Positions 1-13,700 are shown, numbered from the stretch's first letter. The stretch: DNA of 64,000 nucleotides from Beta vulgaris subsp. vulgaris (GCF_026745355.1 NC_079207.1:9031238-9095237); one strand, 5' to 3'. Translations and numbers: made by a program. Notes: a model not told the origin generated them from the letters alone.

Positions 1-3000
1 GCTGACGAGTCCACATTATCCTCTGCCACCTTCACATTTGAATTAGTCACAGTCTCTGATTTACTTTCAGGAGACTGAAGGGCCTCACTTAGTTGTTGTT
101 CTAAGCTTTCAACTTTAGCCTAACGAAAAAAATATAGTTGGAATCAGTATAAATTCACATATAGACAAGTTATATATAAAGATCTCAGATGCATCAATTA
201 AACAACTGGCAAAGCAGTCTTGTGAGTTACCTCGCAAAATCAGTTGTAAGTGACATTGGCAGGCTGCCACATATAAAGAATAATAAATACATGGCCTAAT
301 CATTCTTCTTCACACCATTGAATATTATGCACAATTTTTCTCAGATAAGAGGGTGATAAAATATTTTGAACATAATTGTAGAAATGAGGAAAAGGCTCCA
401 CAGAGATGAAATTTGTACTTGCCTCATCAACACCAGAAAAGGAAAGGAAGAATGGGATAATACAAATGTCTGTCTGCTCCTTCTATCTCTACTGCTTAAT
501 GAAAGACATTGAAATGGATATGCATGAAATAGATGATTATTTTCTAAAAGCAAGAGCCAAAGTTAACTTCAGATGTACACGACATTGTGTATATGCTACA
601 ACTCCAAGAAATCAAATCAAACCTTACATGAGGCTCGTATGTATAGTTTTTGATGCAACTATTAAGTATTAACAAGCTCACTGAATTTTTAACAACCGAA
701 TGAGCAGGAATTGCAGAAAGTTCACAGTATGGAGCCTAGACTGCAGCTATCAATCCCCCCCCCCCCCTCAACACAGCCCAATATGCAGCCCCACCTGATG
801 GTATGGCCATACCAATGCCCACAAGACCATAATTGAGTGCCACCAGGATCAAATATTAATTGTCCTGGTAAGGACCACATAGGTGTACTCAATCTTTAGT
901 TCCCCTTTCTTCTATTATTGATCACACTAATACACTATCAAATCCCAAAATGCAGATAGTAGTGGTCTTGCGAGCTCCTTATCTAGCTGTTGCAATCAAA
1001 GGTGCACAGCAATGATGACTAGAACAAACAGATCAACAAGATACAGAGTGGGTGAAAAGAGTATTACGCTATCAGCATTCAGCATCATAAGGCCTTTCTC
1101 ATAAGTAGTGATTCCTTACTCAGGGAGGCATGTTTATTTAGCCTGGGGGGTCCAGTATTTCCAGAAAGGGAAGTTGTTCACCCTCACCAGCTTATACGTC
1201 AACCATCCATTATGAGATAGCTAGTATTCCCGAATCTCATCATTGTTTATGTAAAGTACATAATGTGAATTTCAAGTGAGATGTACCTCAAGATTATATA
1301 ACAAAAAATAGAAGCATTTCTGAAGAAGGGAAAATTTTATTAAAGTGTGACTGTGTGAGAAACCTGACAAGTAACAACACCAATCAGCACCCACCTTCAG
1401 GTTCTGTATTGTTGAATCTCTTTCTTGTATTTGCAGCTTTTGTTCTTGTTCAACTTGCAATAATTGAGCAACTTGATTCCGTAATTGTCCATTCTGGTCT
1501 TTCTCAATCTTATGCTTGTCTGCAAGCATAATATTTTCCGACTGCACCCAGGAAAGACAACATAATATCAGAGAAAAAATTGAGATCATTATCCAACAAC
1601 AACAACAAAGCGTTAACCCCAAAATGATTTGGGTCGGCTAACATGAATCATCATGAGAAATCGTTTCTGTGACAGAAATTTGTAAAATTGAGATCCTAAG
1701 CCCAATGGGAGTAAATTTTTTATAATATTCATTCTTAAAAATTCCATGCCTGCATCCGTCCTACACTTCTGCTGCCATTTTATATGCTATAACAAAAACA
1801 GTCATGACTCATGAGTCTTTACTCTTTATCAGTGAATGCTCCCAACACAAGAGAATAGAAGCATCCAGATTCCAGCAACTAGAAAAATGCAACAGCAAAT
1901 GATAAAGACACCACAAAAAGCTTACCAAAAGGCAAACAACCTTACTAGGGAAAATAGCAAAATGGCTGAGGAAGATGATAAAGCTAGTTGACTAACAAAA
2001 TCAGTCTTAAATAAACTCATGAACTAGAGTCAATGAAAGTCTCAAGCCTCGACCAACTCGCAATAACTGAGAGCTGTCAGGGGAAGTCCCATTTAGATAT
2101 GTCAACCCTTTCAGCCAGAAACTGCGAAGGCACAAACACAAATTGTCTGTAAGAGGATAAGTCGTCCTGGCAACCTGCCAAGTGGACAGAAAATACATGC
2201 CTGAACCCTAGACTAGCCTGCATTTGAACTGTCTGGTTTGATTACAGTCTGCAATTCTTATTAATTTGTTTTGTTAGTTTATGTCTAATTCAAGAAAAAC
2301 AGTTACTTACTGGCTTAAGGCCTCAGGAAAAGAAATAGTTGGGTTATGTACAACAAGCAAACAGCAGAAAAAGGACATCATAAGATGAAGTAGTGACATC
2401 TAGCATTATGGGTGCATCTACAATTCAGTGAAACATGTCAATTGTTCATGGTCCGAGACGATATTGCACAAAGCATTCATTGGTTTGAACCTTGCTTGTG
2501 AAGCAACGAAAACAACAAACTTCTGTAAGCTCACTTAATAATATACACAATTCATCTGTGAATTAAATGAAAGAGAGTAGCCACAAAATTCACTCAGATT
2601 GTACTTGTCATCAATGTTGCAAGGACTCTGCATGACTAAGCAATTATAGATCCAAAAGAAAATTTAGTTGAAAAGGATTCTGAAGATGAGACCTTCAAAT
2701 CTGACTGTAAAGTAAATGAAACTTTCCAAGCCTTCTGAACTTCGTTAAATAGGAGGACACACTGATCATTTGCTTCTTTAAGTGTTGGCTGAAAACTCAT
2801 AATCTCTTGCTTCAGATCAATAATTTCCTTTTCTTTTCCATAGAGCTCTTTCCGTGCATCATTAGCCTACAAGCATTTGCATAGCCACAACTTACTTGGA
2901 GAAAGTGGGTAAATCTAGTCTTAGAAAGAATAGCTTATAGTTAAGATGAAAAAAACCCAAAATAAAATACATAATAAAAATAGCAGTAGCATATATATTA

Positions 3001-6000
3001 CCGAACCATGAATAAGGTTTCTAATACATATGAGCTTACAGTATCTCTCCATTTCTTTATTGTGTCCCTATTTCCCAGGCTTAAAACAGCACTTCTGGCT
3101 CTGGAAGAATAGTTGAGGGATGATAAAGTTTCAGGCAAATTAGAATCATTTGGACATATATTGAGAATCATCAACGTTTTGGAACTTCCACCTGCAACAA
3201 ATTGAATGTAAACTATTACAATCAAATCCACAAAATGTGAACTTAAATCAAGGAAGCTAAATTAATGAGAATGGCCAACATGTAAATCAGAGAGAAATAA
3301 GGGAATAATGCAACATAACTCTAAGAACTATACAAAAAACATAAAAGTTGCCCAATACCCAAATGGGTTATTCAGAAAATTACATCCTCTCTCGCATTTC
3401 CTCTTCCCTATCACCACTTCTGACCCTCCATTATGCAAAACAAGCCAAATGTACAGCAGAGAATGACCGATCTTATGCTGGTCAGGTTTCAGAATACTCC
3501 ATCAATCCCAAATTAACAGAATTAATTTTTTATGGTCTTCCAGACAAATCTTTGACCATTCTCATAATTTATAGTCTGAAATCCTCCTCACACATAAAAA
3601 TTCAAAACTCGCAATCAAAATTTGCCATAATTTGGACCTCTGGGATAAATTACAGTCATATTTCATTAATTTCATCCAAAAAGACAATATTCACTATCTA
3701 GAGAGAATTTGTCTGCAATTAGGACCTCCCTTTTGTTCATGGCCTATTTGGCATCAGCTTTTGGAGTCTAGCTCTTAGTGTTTTTAAAATTGGCGAAAAC
3801 AAGTCAAAAAACTACTAATTCAAAGAGGTAATGTTTTAGCAAAGAACAGGAGCGTAGTACATCTGGAGTGTTTTGCATAAACTAAAGTATGCTTCTAGGG
3901 TAACTGGTTGTGCCGAACACCTCAATTAGATAGTCACTCTCAAAGCAGACCTACTAAACAGGCAAAACAGCTGTAGCAACAGATGATTTATACAAACAAT
4001 AATCTCCCCTTTGCACAAAGTTCCCTATCATTCAGCTACTATTGTGGAAAAGAGGGAGAAATTGGACAAAATTTCAGGGGAACATCACTAAAGCTACTCC
4101 AGTGCGTTCAAATTTTCTCATAGTTGATAGTAGTAATTTACTAGAATAAACAAAAATAATAATAAAATCTTCCTGGACTTCCCAAAAAGTACAATAGTAG
4201 TTGTGTTCCACATAAGGTAAATTAAATGGGAAAAATATTAGGAGGCAAGGAATAAGCAGGTCTAAATAGTGAGTCAAGCAACGTTAAATTTTGAAAAATT
4301 AATCACAATAATGATAACAATAACAATAATCTTCATTTAGATTCAAATGAAAGATTTTTCAAATCTCACCTATTGAGTCAGCAAGGAATCTGGTGAGAAT
4401 TGTATTTTCATATGGGACATCATCTTTATTTGATGTCACAGACGATAAAACATCTCCCAATCTGTAAAGTACACATCAATTAGCAACAGTTAAAATGCTC
4501 ACAGAGATCAATTGCCATTTGCCACAATAATGATGTCGAAATACTTCCATATAGATTAAGAAGACCTATATAACATTACTTCGCACTCAATGAAAAAAAA
4601 AAAATTATTATGATCAAAAACCCAAGCTACAATGATATAAACTATAAAGTAAATAGAAGTTCAGTTGTCTGTCCCATAACGCCAAGTCGAGGTATAAGAA
4701 TGAGGTGATATTCATCATATTACCATAATATTTAAAATTTTCATAGTTGAAGACGATACAAAATATAAAGAAACATTAAGATTTAAGATAATCTCCCCTA
4801 TGTAAAGGAGAATATGAATAAGCTTCCAGTTTGCATTCAGTCATAGACAAAATCAAGACGTGCCAAACCATTTGACAACAAAACTTACTAACCCACTTTT
4901 TCTCGGTGGAAGAATAAAATCCAAAAAGCAACTCAATATCTAACCTCACAAACTTAAAATTCTGCAATAAGTAATTGAAGAAACCACATACTTCCAAACA
5001 AAATGTTCTCAAGTTTCAACATATTAAACTTAAATGTGAGGTGTGCCACTTGTAAACATTAAGTTGCAACAGGGAGACAACTCACGCTGAAAGTGATTGC
5101 ATAACATGCAACAGCTCAGTTACACGCTCGCCAGTTTCGTTGTCTGTTGCCAAGCACTCGCTTCCAGCTAAGTCAACCAGTGAAATTTTGCTGTATAAGT
5201 TCTCTCCAGTAATTGCATTGTTATAATATATATGTATGGTGACAATCCTGGAAACAACCACCAAGACATGTATATAAGACTATGGGAATATTCAAATTGT
5301 AAAAATCATCTCAAACAGAAATATTAAACAAAATGTCAGCTTCAGTCATTAAACAGCTTATAGCATTTGGAGCGCACAGTTAGAGTTCAAAATTACTGAT
5401 GCATTGAAGAAGAAGAAGAACCATATTGAGGCAGTGTTTTGAAGAAAAAAATCACGATCCTTCCAGTATGTTAGCTCATTACAAATGACAACATCAATCA
5501 AAGGAATGCTAAATCACCTAAGATACCAAGTCAAAGAGTTTATACTTTATACGCTCATTAGAGCCATATAAAGTGGTTTGATAATTCATTGATAAAAATT
5601 CAACACAAGAAAGCAATAGTCAAGCATACAAATCTATAAAGACTCCAATACGCCTTGTCCTGAGAGAACAAAAGGCAGTGAAGACAGACGTTACATAATT
5701 AATTTATTACCAGCTGTTAAGCATGACATACACTGATATACACTAAAACAACGCACGGGGGGTTTCGTATGTGGGAATGGGACTTTGAAGGTTAGAGGGT
5801 GGGATGGGGTGTGGGAAGTCATGAAAATATTCTCATTACCATGTTTGGAAGGTGGTAGGGATTTACCCCCCTTTACGATTCCCATCTATAAGACATCCCT
5901 CCATGCCTTATTTTGATGGGAATACAAGAGTTATATTCCCATTCACCTTCCCATCCCTTATTCCCTTTCCCACAAAACAAACATGGAAGTCGGAACTCCC

Positions 6001-9000
6001 ATCTTTTAGTTCCGAACCCAATCCCCAGAACACTCGAAAAAAAAACATCACAGTAAGAGACTTGTGCAGGTAGAATACACATAAACAATAATATTTAACC
6101 GTCTGTCAAAATAATAAGAAAAAATGAAATTTGAACCATACAAATGAGAAACATTGAACTTCAATACATCAGAGCCCCGACTCTGCAGTGCTTCTTTTAG
6201 TAATCTGGAGAACTCCAGTGGATTATCGATTTTCTCTGACATAACTTCTATAAATGAACCTGGTGATCCCATGCGGACTTTTGGTGCATTCCTTCCTGAT
6301 GCTGCAAGCAAATCCTTAACCTGTGATTCCAGAAAAAAAAGGGGGGGAATGGACTTAGGCTTGTAAAGCTAAAGACATATTCGTCAAAATACAATGCAAC
6401 CATCAGTGTGACAATCACGTACCTGCTCATTGTAAAGCTCGGAAACACTGACAGAAAAACTGAATCGTGAAGTAGTAGTGCTCTCCAAGTTGGATAAATC
6501 AAATAGTTCCTCAAAACATCGAACATATAAACCACGATCGTGGCTAGATCCTTCCTGTGACATATCCAAACATAGTCAAATCACATTGTAATAGTGGTAT
6601 ACTTTTTATACAAAATAAGGATGCAACAATGGGGACGCGGATAGGAGTCGGCAAATTCAACTACTGATAAATCACATCGCTTCCTCGCATATTCTGGCCA
6701 TATATCATTCTTCTACCTTTTTACATATTCTTATGATCACCTGTAATTTTTTCTGCAAATTAGTGAATGGTATAAACGGATGCAGTGGTTGTGAAATGGT
6801 ATGGGAATGCGGACAGGAGAAAAGAAAAGGTGTTGGATGGGTGGGCACGAAGGTCACTAGCGATGGCCAGGGGCAGAACGGCAGGTTGGTGGTAGATTTA
6901 AGGGTTTGGGAGGGAGGAGGTTAGGGGGATGGTTGGGTTTGGATTGGGTTAGTTGGGTACTTGGGGTTCTGCATTGAGAACTTGATTCATACCTCCAGGA
7001 AAAAAGGGAACTTAGCTTGAATATCGAGAGTTAAAACTTGAAAACAGTGAAAGAAGAACAAAGATAAAAGATGAAGAAGACTAGAAGAGTATTGTTAGAT
7101 GTGGAAAGAGAGAAAAGGGTAGAAGGTAAGAAGGGTGTATTTATACATAAGAAATGAAAGAAGCGATTCTGAAAAAGAACTAAAAAAAATATGGGCAGAA
7201 GAGAGCCACTGGAGCCTTGGTAATGGTAAAAGAGACTCGAATGTGCATGGGCTTTTTACATGCCAAGTCGGGCCATCCTGGGTCTTGTGCCTTTTACGTC
7301 GGTCTTGGTGTGTAGGGTATGGAATTTTTTCATGCCACTTTTGAGCTTGTAGGTGTCGTGGATTGAGCCGGGCCAGGCTCAAAGGAAGAAGGCATCCCAG
7401 CACGAATCATTGTGCTGGGCCGGACTTCGGACTGACCAGACCAGTGCCATCTTGAAATTGTGTCCAAGGCCAAAAAAAAGGAAAGGGGGGAATATAACAA
7501 GTGTAGTAAGCTGTAAGCCAATACAACTTGGCATAGTCTGATATATATTTAATGTAGCTCAAATTAGTTTTAGTACAAATTTCCAACACACGAAAGAATT
7601 TAAAAGTCAATAGCATCCACATTATAGATATGTATATCCTCCGTTTTTTAAGTGATTGAGAGAGAAATGACACAATTCTTAAAAAACTTAGCAAGAGAGA
7701 GTTGGGGACCACACTTAACAAAGGAAAGAGCACATTTTGTGATGTCAGTTTGTAATAAAGAAGATTTTTTGCCAAATAAGGGAAGTCACTCACTTATTAT
7801 GACATTTCCAAATAAGGGAAGTCAATCACTTAATTCAAAATAAAGGAAGTATATTGCATTCAACAATGCATGTAGACAGACAGACTAGAGAGAGGAGATT
7901 GAGAAAAAAAAAACCATTGTATAAGTCTTTCCAGAATGAGTTTGCCCATAAGCAAATACAGATACATTATAGCCATCCAAAGCAGACTGTACAAATGGTT
8001 GAACATCAGTGAAGACTTCAGCTGCATCAAAAAAAAGAACTTTAATGTTCAGGAACATATAGGCCTCTTCCCCATATACAGTAAACTAGTTTATATCCAG
8101 CTTACATTGTCCAACATGAGGTCCATACACCCGGTCAAGTTCGAAATCCTTTTTAGGATTGGTCAACGTCTCATCACCAGTATTAACACGGACAGTGTAG
8201 TCATCAGGAAATTCAACAACAGATTGGCCTTCATTTTCAAACAATGGTCTAGTGCGACAAAATACCTTTACGTTTCCTGCATAAAGCTACCCCTGTTAAT
8301 ATTTAGCCGAGAAATCAAAGATGCCTTGCTTATACTTTCCATAAAATAACATGCCCAAACTGTCCAATGACCATAATCTCTAAAAATATGTCATGCTTTT
8401 CGAAAGTATGACACAAAAGAAAATGTAAGGGAAGGAAGGCCATGTCAGTGACAGATAACTCACAGAGATTATGAATACCTTTGGCTGTCAACAAGTCATT
8501 GAACAACCTTTTCTTCTCGCTTATCAAAGGAATAATTCTTGCCTCGGCTTCAAGGGCAGCCTGATCTGAGGAAGAAAACAGCTTAAGCTTATAATAAATC
8601 CTGTATTTTGTAAATCATAACTTGTAAAAGAGAAGACACGCTGCAGACGTATAAGAAACATTCCAAAAGGAAACAAAATAACTCATGGGACTCTCCAGTG
8701 CAAACATGAAAACATCCTTTGATCACAGAAATAATTGACCTGTGGAAATTTTTTTTAGAAAAAAAAAAAAAAAAGGAAAGATCCACAAATCCCCTTACAG
8801 AAACTAGCAAAATGTTGTATATCTACTAATTTCTTGCAAGAGAATTAGATGATGCATGTGTGACCACCATAGGGAAGTCAGAAAATACCACAGCTCAACG
8901 TCACCATGAAATTCTAACAAAAGGTTCACTCACCCAGTTTACGGGTTTTATCAGCAAGTGCTCCCACATACCGCGTTATTCGATCAAGCTTAGCATTAGA

Positions 9001-11333
9001 ATACTCCTGGAGATCATTGGCCTCCTGCCTCAAGACTGCATAATCTTCTTTTGCAAACTGTCAACATATTGTCATACTTAAATATATACAGCAACGGATA
9101 TGATGAAAATTGATCGATCATTGCAACTTCACCATCTCAAGTATAAGGAAGAAGCAATAGAGTGAGAAACCATAAGATAATCAAAAATTGAAGCTCTACA
9201 AAGAGATTGGAAGAGAACTGTAAGAATTCAAGAATCAGCATGGTTCAACCATCATGAAAAGTGTCAATTCCGCAGGGATACTCACTTTGTTTTATATAAT
9301 TTGAGGTTTTAACATTTTTCACGTGTTGCTCAATCATTAATGTTTTAGAATCATTTAACTAGAAATAAAAACATTGGCAACATTTATCTTTAGCGTCCCC
9401 GTGAAATAGCCTAAAAGTCCCACCTCCCATCCTATAGAAAGCAAATAAAATTGGGGTTAAAAAATGGAAATTCCTAGTATCTAGTTCGAATTAATGTTAG
9501 TAGAGAAGAGAAGCTAACCCAAATAAATGAACCATTAACCCTTTGTGCATAACCAAAAAAATCAAACAAAAAAGAGCAGAGGGGGTAAAGGATATGGTGA
9601 GCTGAGGCCTCATAGGTCAATTTTCATTTTATTCTCTTTGAATCATCTTGATTCTAAAAAAATATCTTTCTCTTCGTAGCAACTCAGCATTTTGAAAGAA
9701 GAAAAAGGAAATTATAATTGATTTAAGTGTTAGTTCTAGTAAATACAGGAAACAAGAAATAGAGCAATATCTTATTTCTTTACCCAGTACAACCAAGAAA
9801 TTCATTAATTAGACCAGGTATAGTCAAAAAAACCTTGTATATGAACTGGGAATACTACCAAAACAAAAAAATACGACTATTAACGCAAGAGCCAAAAACG
9901 GGTAGTATAACCCACATACTCAAGGAAAACAATAGATAGTGCAGCATATGTCCTGCCTTACCACACATCAAAACTTCATCAAGTAGAATAGGTGATGATA
10001 GAGAACTTAAAGTTGAAGAAATGCCCAAACAAGAACTAGGACTGTTGTGCGAACAAGGAAGAGTAGCATCCCAACAATAACAATATCCTTTTATAGTGGA
10101 AAATTCCAGAATATTCTAATGCTCCTAGAACCTACTCCATTGAGTGCAGACGGAACTATATTAGGTCCTTGTACATCCAATGTCACCCGATTATGAAGCA
10201 CCAGAGCATATCTAGAGGCCTTTGAATTCCCACTTCCCATAACATCCTATACATGCTCCTATTACGTTTTTCTACACCACGCTTTCAATCTAAACCATTA
10301 TCGATACAGGTAAAAGGCTCAAGTCCATAATCGATATTGAATCTATGATTAGACGCAATTACACAATAAACTTTTGAGAATTCCAAGTAACCCAATTGTC
10401 AAGCATCACCGTATATTTCAAGGCCCTGAATGTTAATTGCACAGTTCCCGATCACATCCTAAACTTATTATCCTCATCTATACCACACTTCGAATCAAAA
10501 CCATGTAACCTAACAAAGCTAAGCCTAAACACAACACAAGAAGCTTTTCCATAATGCAACAAACCCATAAAGCTAATGCACTCCAAGGCCTTCAAATCTA
10601 CAGTTCCAATTTCATTCCACACGTATGATACCACACTTCGAATCAATACCAATAGGAAATAAAGGTTAAAACCTTACAGCCATCCAATGCAGAAAAGTAG
10701 TAAAGCTAAGACTAGCAACAAAACAATATGCTTTTACAAATTGCAGTGAAACTGTTAAGCTAACAAACTCCGAACAACCACAATGTTCCATATTTGAATT
10801 CCCACTCCCTAATCCCTATCTTATCCATCAGAAGATTCGTCGAATACCTCATCAACGCCAAACTTCAGATAAAACTCGTCCACAATAACACAAACAAAAA
10901 GCTCACTATAGCAAAAGCACACAAAACTTCCAAATTTCAAAATTTCCTCTTCTAAAGCAATATAAGCTAAGTATTTTCTTTCCAATAATTCCTCACATAA
11001 AACACCACTACAACAACATTCTCGGCATCAATATTTTCAAAACAAATGATAAAATTATACTTATACAAAGTAAAAAATTACAAAAAAATGATAGTTAAAA
11101 CTTATAATACTTCAAAAGTAGAAGTATATAACCTTAAGCTTATCCTGAAGTTTCTGCATTTTAGACACCATAACATGCTTAGAAAGCTCAGACGACGGCA
11201 CAATCGAAGAAGAAATCGAGTATCTACGCGCTAACGGCGTCGTCTTAACCTGATAATCGGCAACCTCAGACGACGTCGTTTTCTTCGGTTCAAAACCTTT
11301 AACATCCCAACTCCAACGATTTCTGTCCGCCAT
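1..11333 (-). CDS. KAC1: KIN-14 kinesin-like protein, KAC1/KAC2 type (3' end missing)
   Basis: Thirteen minus-strand exons join in frame with GT-AG borders: 11333-11133, 9057-8934, 8565-8479, 8276-8106, 8021-7915, 6554-6423, 6320-6142, 5247-5086, 4461-4370, 3191-3040, 2866-2693, 1541-1395, and 119-1 (continues off the edge). They give about 615 residues. The product opens [16 protein letters not shown], as in the KAC family, followed by a coiled-coil stretch (about 67-135) and a central motor. The P-loop GQTHSGKT is at 220-227 and switch II DLAGSE at 359-364. The neck-like motif [11 protein letters not shown] follows, then coiled coil. KAC proteins (KIN-14A/B) drive actin-based chloroplast movement and anchoring; that role is family knowledge. 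Switch I is degenerate: LKFNVSH stands where NxxSSRSH is usual. The start at 11333 has a good context (ACAATGG) just after a short 5' leader. The C-terminal region lies outside the window. KAC1 cannot be told from KAC2. Confidence 0.93.
1590..1790 (-). mobile_element. 3' end of an RTE-type LINE or Au-like SINE
   Basis: On the minus strand a segment reads ATGTTAGCCGACCCAAATC, then TTTTGGGG, and ends in a (TTG)n tail (plus-strand CAA repeats near 1597-1612). This is the conserved 3' terminus shared by plant RTE LINEs and the SINEs that use them. It lies in the intron between exons 2693-2866 and 1395-1541. The 5' extent is uncertain and no coding part is visible. Confidence 0.55.
5751..5992. repeat. 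Candidate palindromic MITE in KAC intron
   Basis: The ends look like inverted repeats: a left side GTTTCGTATGTGGGAATGGG and a right side which, reverse-complemented, reads GTTTGTTTTGTGGGAAAGGG. It sits in the intron between exons 6142-6320 and 5086-5247. No clean target duplication was found, so class and borders are uncertain. Confidence 0.3.
6555..7914. other. Large KAC intron with repeat-derived sequence
   Basis: This is a 1.36-kb intron between the P-loop exon and the next motor exon. Its middle (about 6780-6930 and 7240-7460) is unusually G- or GC-rich compared with the AT-rich flanks and may be unclassified transposon remains. Its distal part holds the Stowaway-like MITE at 7637-7849. 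I see no gene in it on either strand. Confidence 0.5.
7637..7849. mobile_element. Stowaway-like (Tc1/mariner) MITE
   Basis: The 213-bp element has imperfect terminal inverted repeats. The left end is TCCTCCGTTTTTTAAGTGAT; the right end reverse-complements to CTTCCTTTATTTTG followed by AATTAAGTGAT. TA dinucleotides flank it (7635-7636, 7850-7851). The CTCCGT terminus and TA target are hallmarks of plant Stowaway elements. It has no coding capacity. Confidence 0.75.
9058..11132. other. First intron of the KAC-like gene with degenerate repeats
   Basis: This 2.07-kb AT-rich intron has no coding signal. Between about 10130 and 10830 it contains three to four diverged copies of a roughly 160-190-bp unit, recognisable by recurring AAGGCC, CACTTCGAATCAA and ACCAT blocks. 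Otherwise I see nothing in it. Confidence 0.45.
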
Positions 11334-11430
11334 TGTAGCTTCCGACGAAGCTCGAAACCCTAGAATTCCGAAATCGGAGAACAAAAAATTATCTCTCTCT
11401 ATTATCCGCCACAACTAGAGAGAGAAAGTG
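11334..11430 (-). promoter_or_regulatory. 5' leader and proximal promoter of the KAC-like gene
   Basis: Directly upstream of the ATG on the minus strand is a short leader with a TCTAGGGTTT motif, common in plant 5' UTRs, and a CT/GA-rich tract (about 11395-11430). The transcription start is not determinable from sequence. Confidence 0.4.
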
Positions 11431-11796
11431 AATGTACTACTGTTTTAAAGTTTTCTCTCTCTTCTTTTCTTCTATTGAAGTAAACATAACCAGGGAAAAG
11501 AATTCAATTTTCAAAAACGACAGAGTGGAAACGACGTCGTGTTACGTGGAAATTGGTCATTCATGGAAATATTTATGCGCTTCATATAAACTCACACTTC
11601 CTTTTCATGGTAATATCGCTTGTTTTGTTCTAACTTCTAAGTTTCTAACACCCCTTAATTCGTTAAAAAAAGACAGTTACTTAGATAAGATGGCACGTGA
11701 ACGTCGTGAAGTGAGTGGTAAGTGGTAACTGAGACATGGGTCTGTCTCTGTGTCTATTTTGCCGACGTGGGCTTTGGTTCCATGTCCAAAATGTTA

Positions 11797-12113
11797 GGCT
11801 ATGTTTAGTTCACCTGAAATTTTTTGATCTGAACTTAATTTTTCTGATCTGATCTGATCTAATCTGAATTGATCTGATTACAAGATCTTATCTTTTAGAT
11901 TTTTCTCAATATATAAGAAAAAATATAGTCATGTGGGGTCTTGTTTGATTCGTCTCAATGAGTACTTTATTAATATTCAATTACTATAATTTTTGCTAAT
12001 ATGTAATGAAAGATATAATAATTTTTAAATATAAGCATGATCTGAACTTATTTTTTCTGATCTGATCTGATTAGATCTGAAATAAGCAAAAATAAGGTGA
12101 ACAGAACATAGCC
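11797..12113. mobile_element. Tourist-like (PIF/Harbinger) MITE, GATCTGA-rich
   Basis: This 317-bp element has terminal inverted repeats GGCTATGTTTAGTTCACCT and AGGTGAACAGAACATAGCC. TTA flanks it as a direct repeat (11794-11796 and 12114-12116), as expected for PIF/Harbinger derivatives. The subterminal parts are rich in GATCTGA repeats. The same family occurs at 15679-16085. Confidence 0.75.
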
Positions 12114-12254
12114 TTAGTCGATGAAATGAAATCTTAGGCTCGGTTCTTTTCGACTGAATTATTGAAAAGTTAGTTCAAACAATTTATATTTAGATGAATT
12201 CAGTTTAATTTAGTTTAGCGAGTTTTCTCTCACAATTTTAATTTAGTTCAGAGT

Positions 12255-12613
12255 ATGGATGCTAATCGAGCGAGTCGATCACGAGCAGAGGGTTGTTCGG
12301 CTCATGCTCGCTTACTTTTGAGTCGAGTGGCTCACGAGCAGCTCGTTTAGACGTTTAAGGTTTTGGTTCATCTTGAATTTTAGGCATTTGATCATTATAT
12401 TTTATGTTCTTTACAATTTTTTTACCTATATACTAGATCAATTTATTTTCAATAAGTATTCATTTTTTATTATTTTAAAGAGAAATTAATTGAAAACATT
12501 GAGTTGTGTGCAAAGTTATCGAGTTTCGAGCAAGCTTGAGCTAATTGGAGTCGAGCTTTGACTAAGTCGAGTTCAAGCTGCTTGCAAATTGCTCAACTCG
12601 ATTAGAACCTCTA
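12255..12613. mobile_element. Candidate hAT-like MITE rich in CGAGC/GCTCG
   Basis: The ends are inverted copies: left GCTAATCGAGCGAGTC, and the right end reverse-complemented TTCTAATCGAGTTGAGC. The interior has many GAGC/GCTC repeats. No convincing 8-bp target duplication remains. Confidence 0.45.
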
Positions 12614-13189
12614 GTCCAAACAAATTAGGTTATGTTCAGTTCAATTCAGACAGATTTTGTTCAATTTAATTTTAGTTAGATGCTCTCTTATACAAATTCG
12701 TATTGTCCTCTATTTTGGAGCAACCCTAAAGATTCATTGAAAAAAATCGTTATTGCTTGCCAAAAGAAAACGATGGGAAATTATGAGAACTCTCCTACAA
12801 AGATGGGCACCATTAATTTGTGACTATTATTCCAAAACGATGTTACCTTAAATAGCAATTTGGAAAAGTGTCTATTTGAAAGAGTGAAAATTAGTTGCTT
12901 GGTAATTGTAAGTCGATTCACCCAACTTTATCATCATACGCTCCAAATTCAATCATTCCACCATATCACAAGCTTCCTTATATATAGCTTTAGGACCATA
13001 TTCCTCTCACATGCCTCCATTATATCAATTTTATTTATTGCGTGAAATGTCTCAAAGCGATCACAAGTGGGCAACGTAATATTTAGACAAAAACACTTTG
13101 TTTTTGAGAAAGAAGGATGGAGAAGGTCACTTTCAACCATTTAAGCATTATTTTTTAAAATTTGACTTGTGTGAACTTGGTTTATGTCA

Positions 13190-13700
13190 ACATTAGTTTG
13201 CACTAAACCAAAAATATGTGTCATTTATGAACAATCCACCATATCATTCATAACTTAACCATATCATGCAAAAATCTCATTATATCATTCATAAACATAT
13301 ATACTATATCATGTAGAAACACATTTTTTCTAAACAATCCATTATATCATTCAGAATCTCACTATATAATTCGAAAACATACTATATCTTTCAAAAACTA
13401 CATAATTTATGAACAATCCATTATATCATTCAGACACTCACCATATCATGCAAAAACTCAATATATCATTTAGATATTCACTATATCATGTAAAAACTAT
13501 ATATTTTTATATGTTAAACCGCCTGTCACTATATATACAATACAACCAACATATGCATGCATGTTAAAACAATAAAACTAAATCCTCCACTATATTGCAT
13601 ATAATTTTACTACATGTTTTCTTTTAATAAAATTCACTATGTTATACATAAGTTCACTTTTATTTCAGTGAAACTCACTATATGAAGCTAAATTCTAAAA
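13190..13700. repeat. AT-rich array of ATATCATtcA-type repeats
   Basis: This stretch is dominated by irregular repeats of TATATCATTCA or ATATCATGCAAAAA, spaced about 18-45 bp and often alternating with CTCACTATATC. It looks like a degenerate minisatellite. There is no coding signal. Confidence 0.55.

Noticed and set aside
406..672. Plus-strand 88-codon frame
   Set aside because: It lies in the last visible KAC intron on the opposite strand and shows no domain or codon pattern of a gene.
3348..3701. Plus-strand 117-codon frame
   Set aside because: It sits in a KAC intron with no recognisable motif or supporting context.
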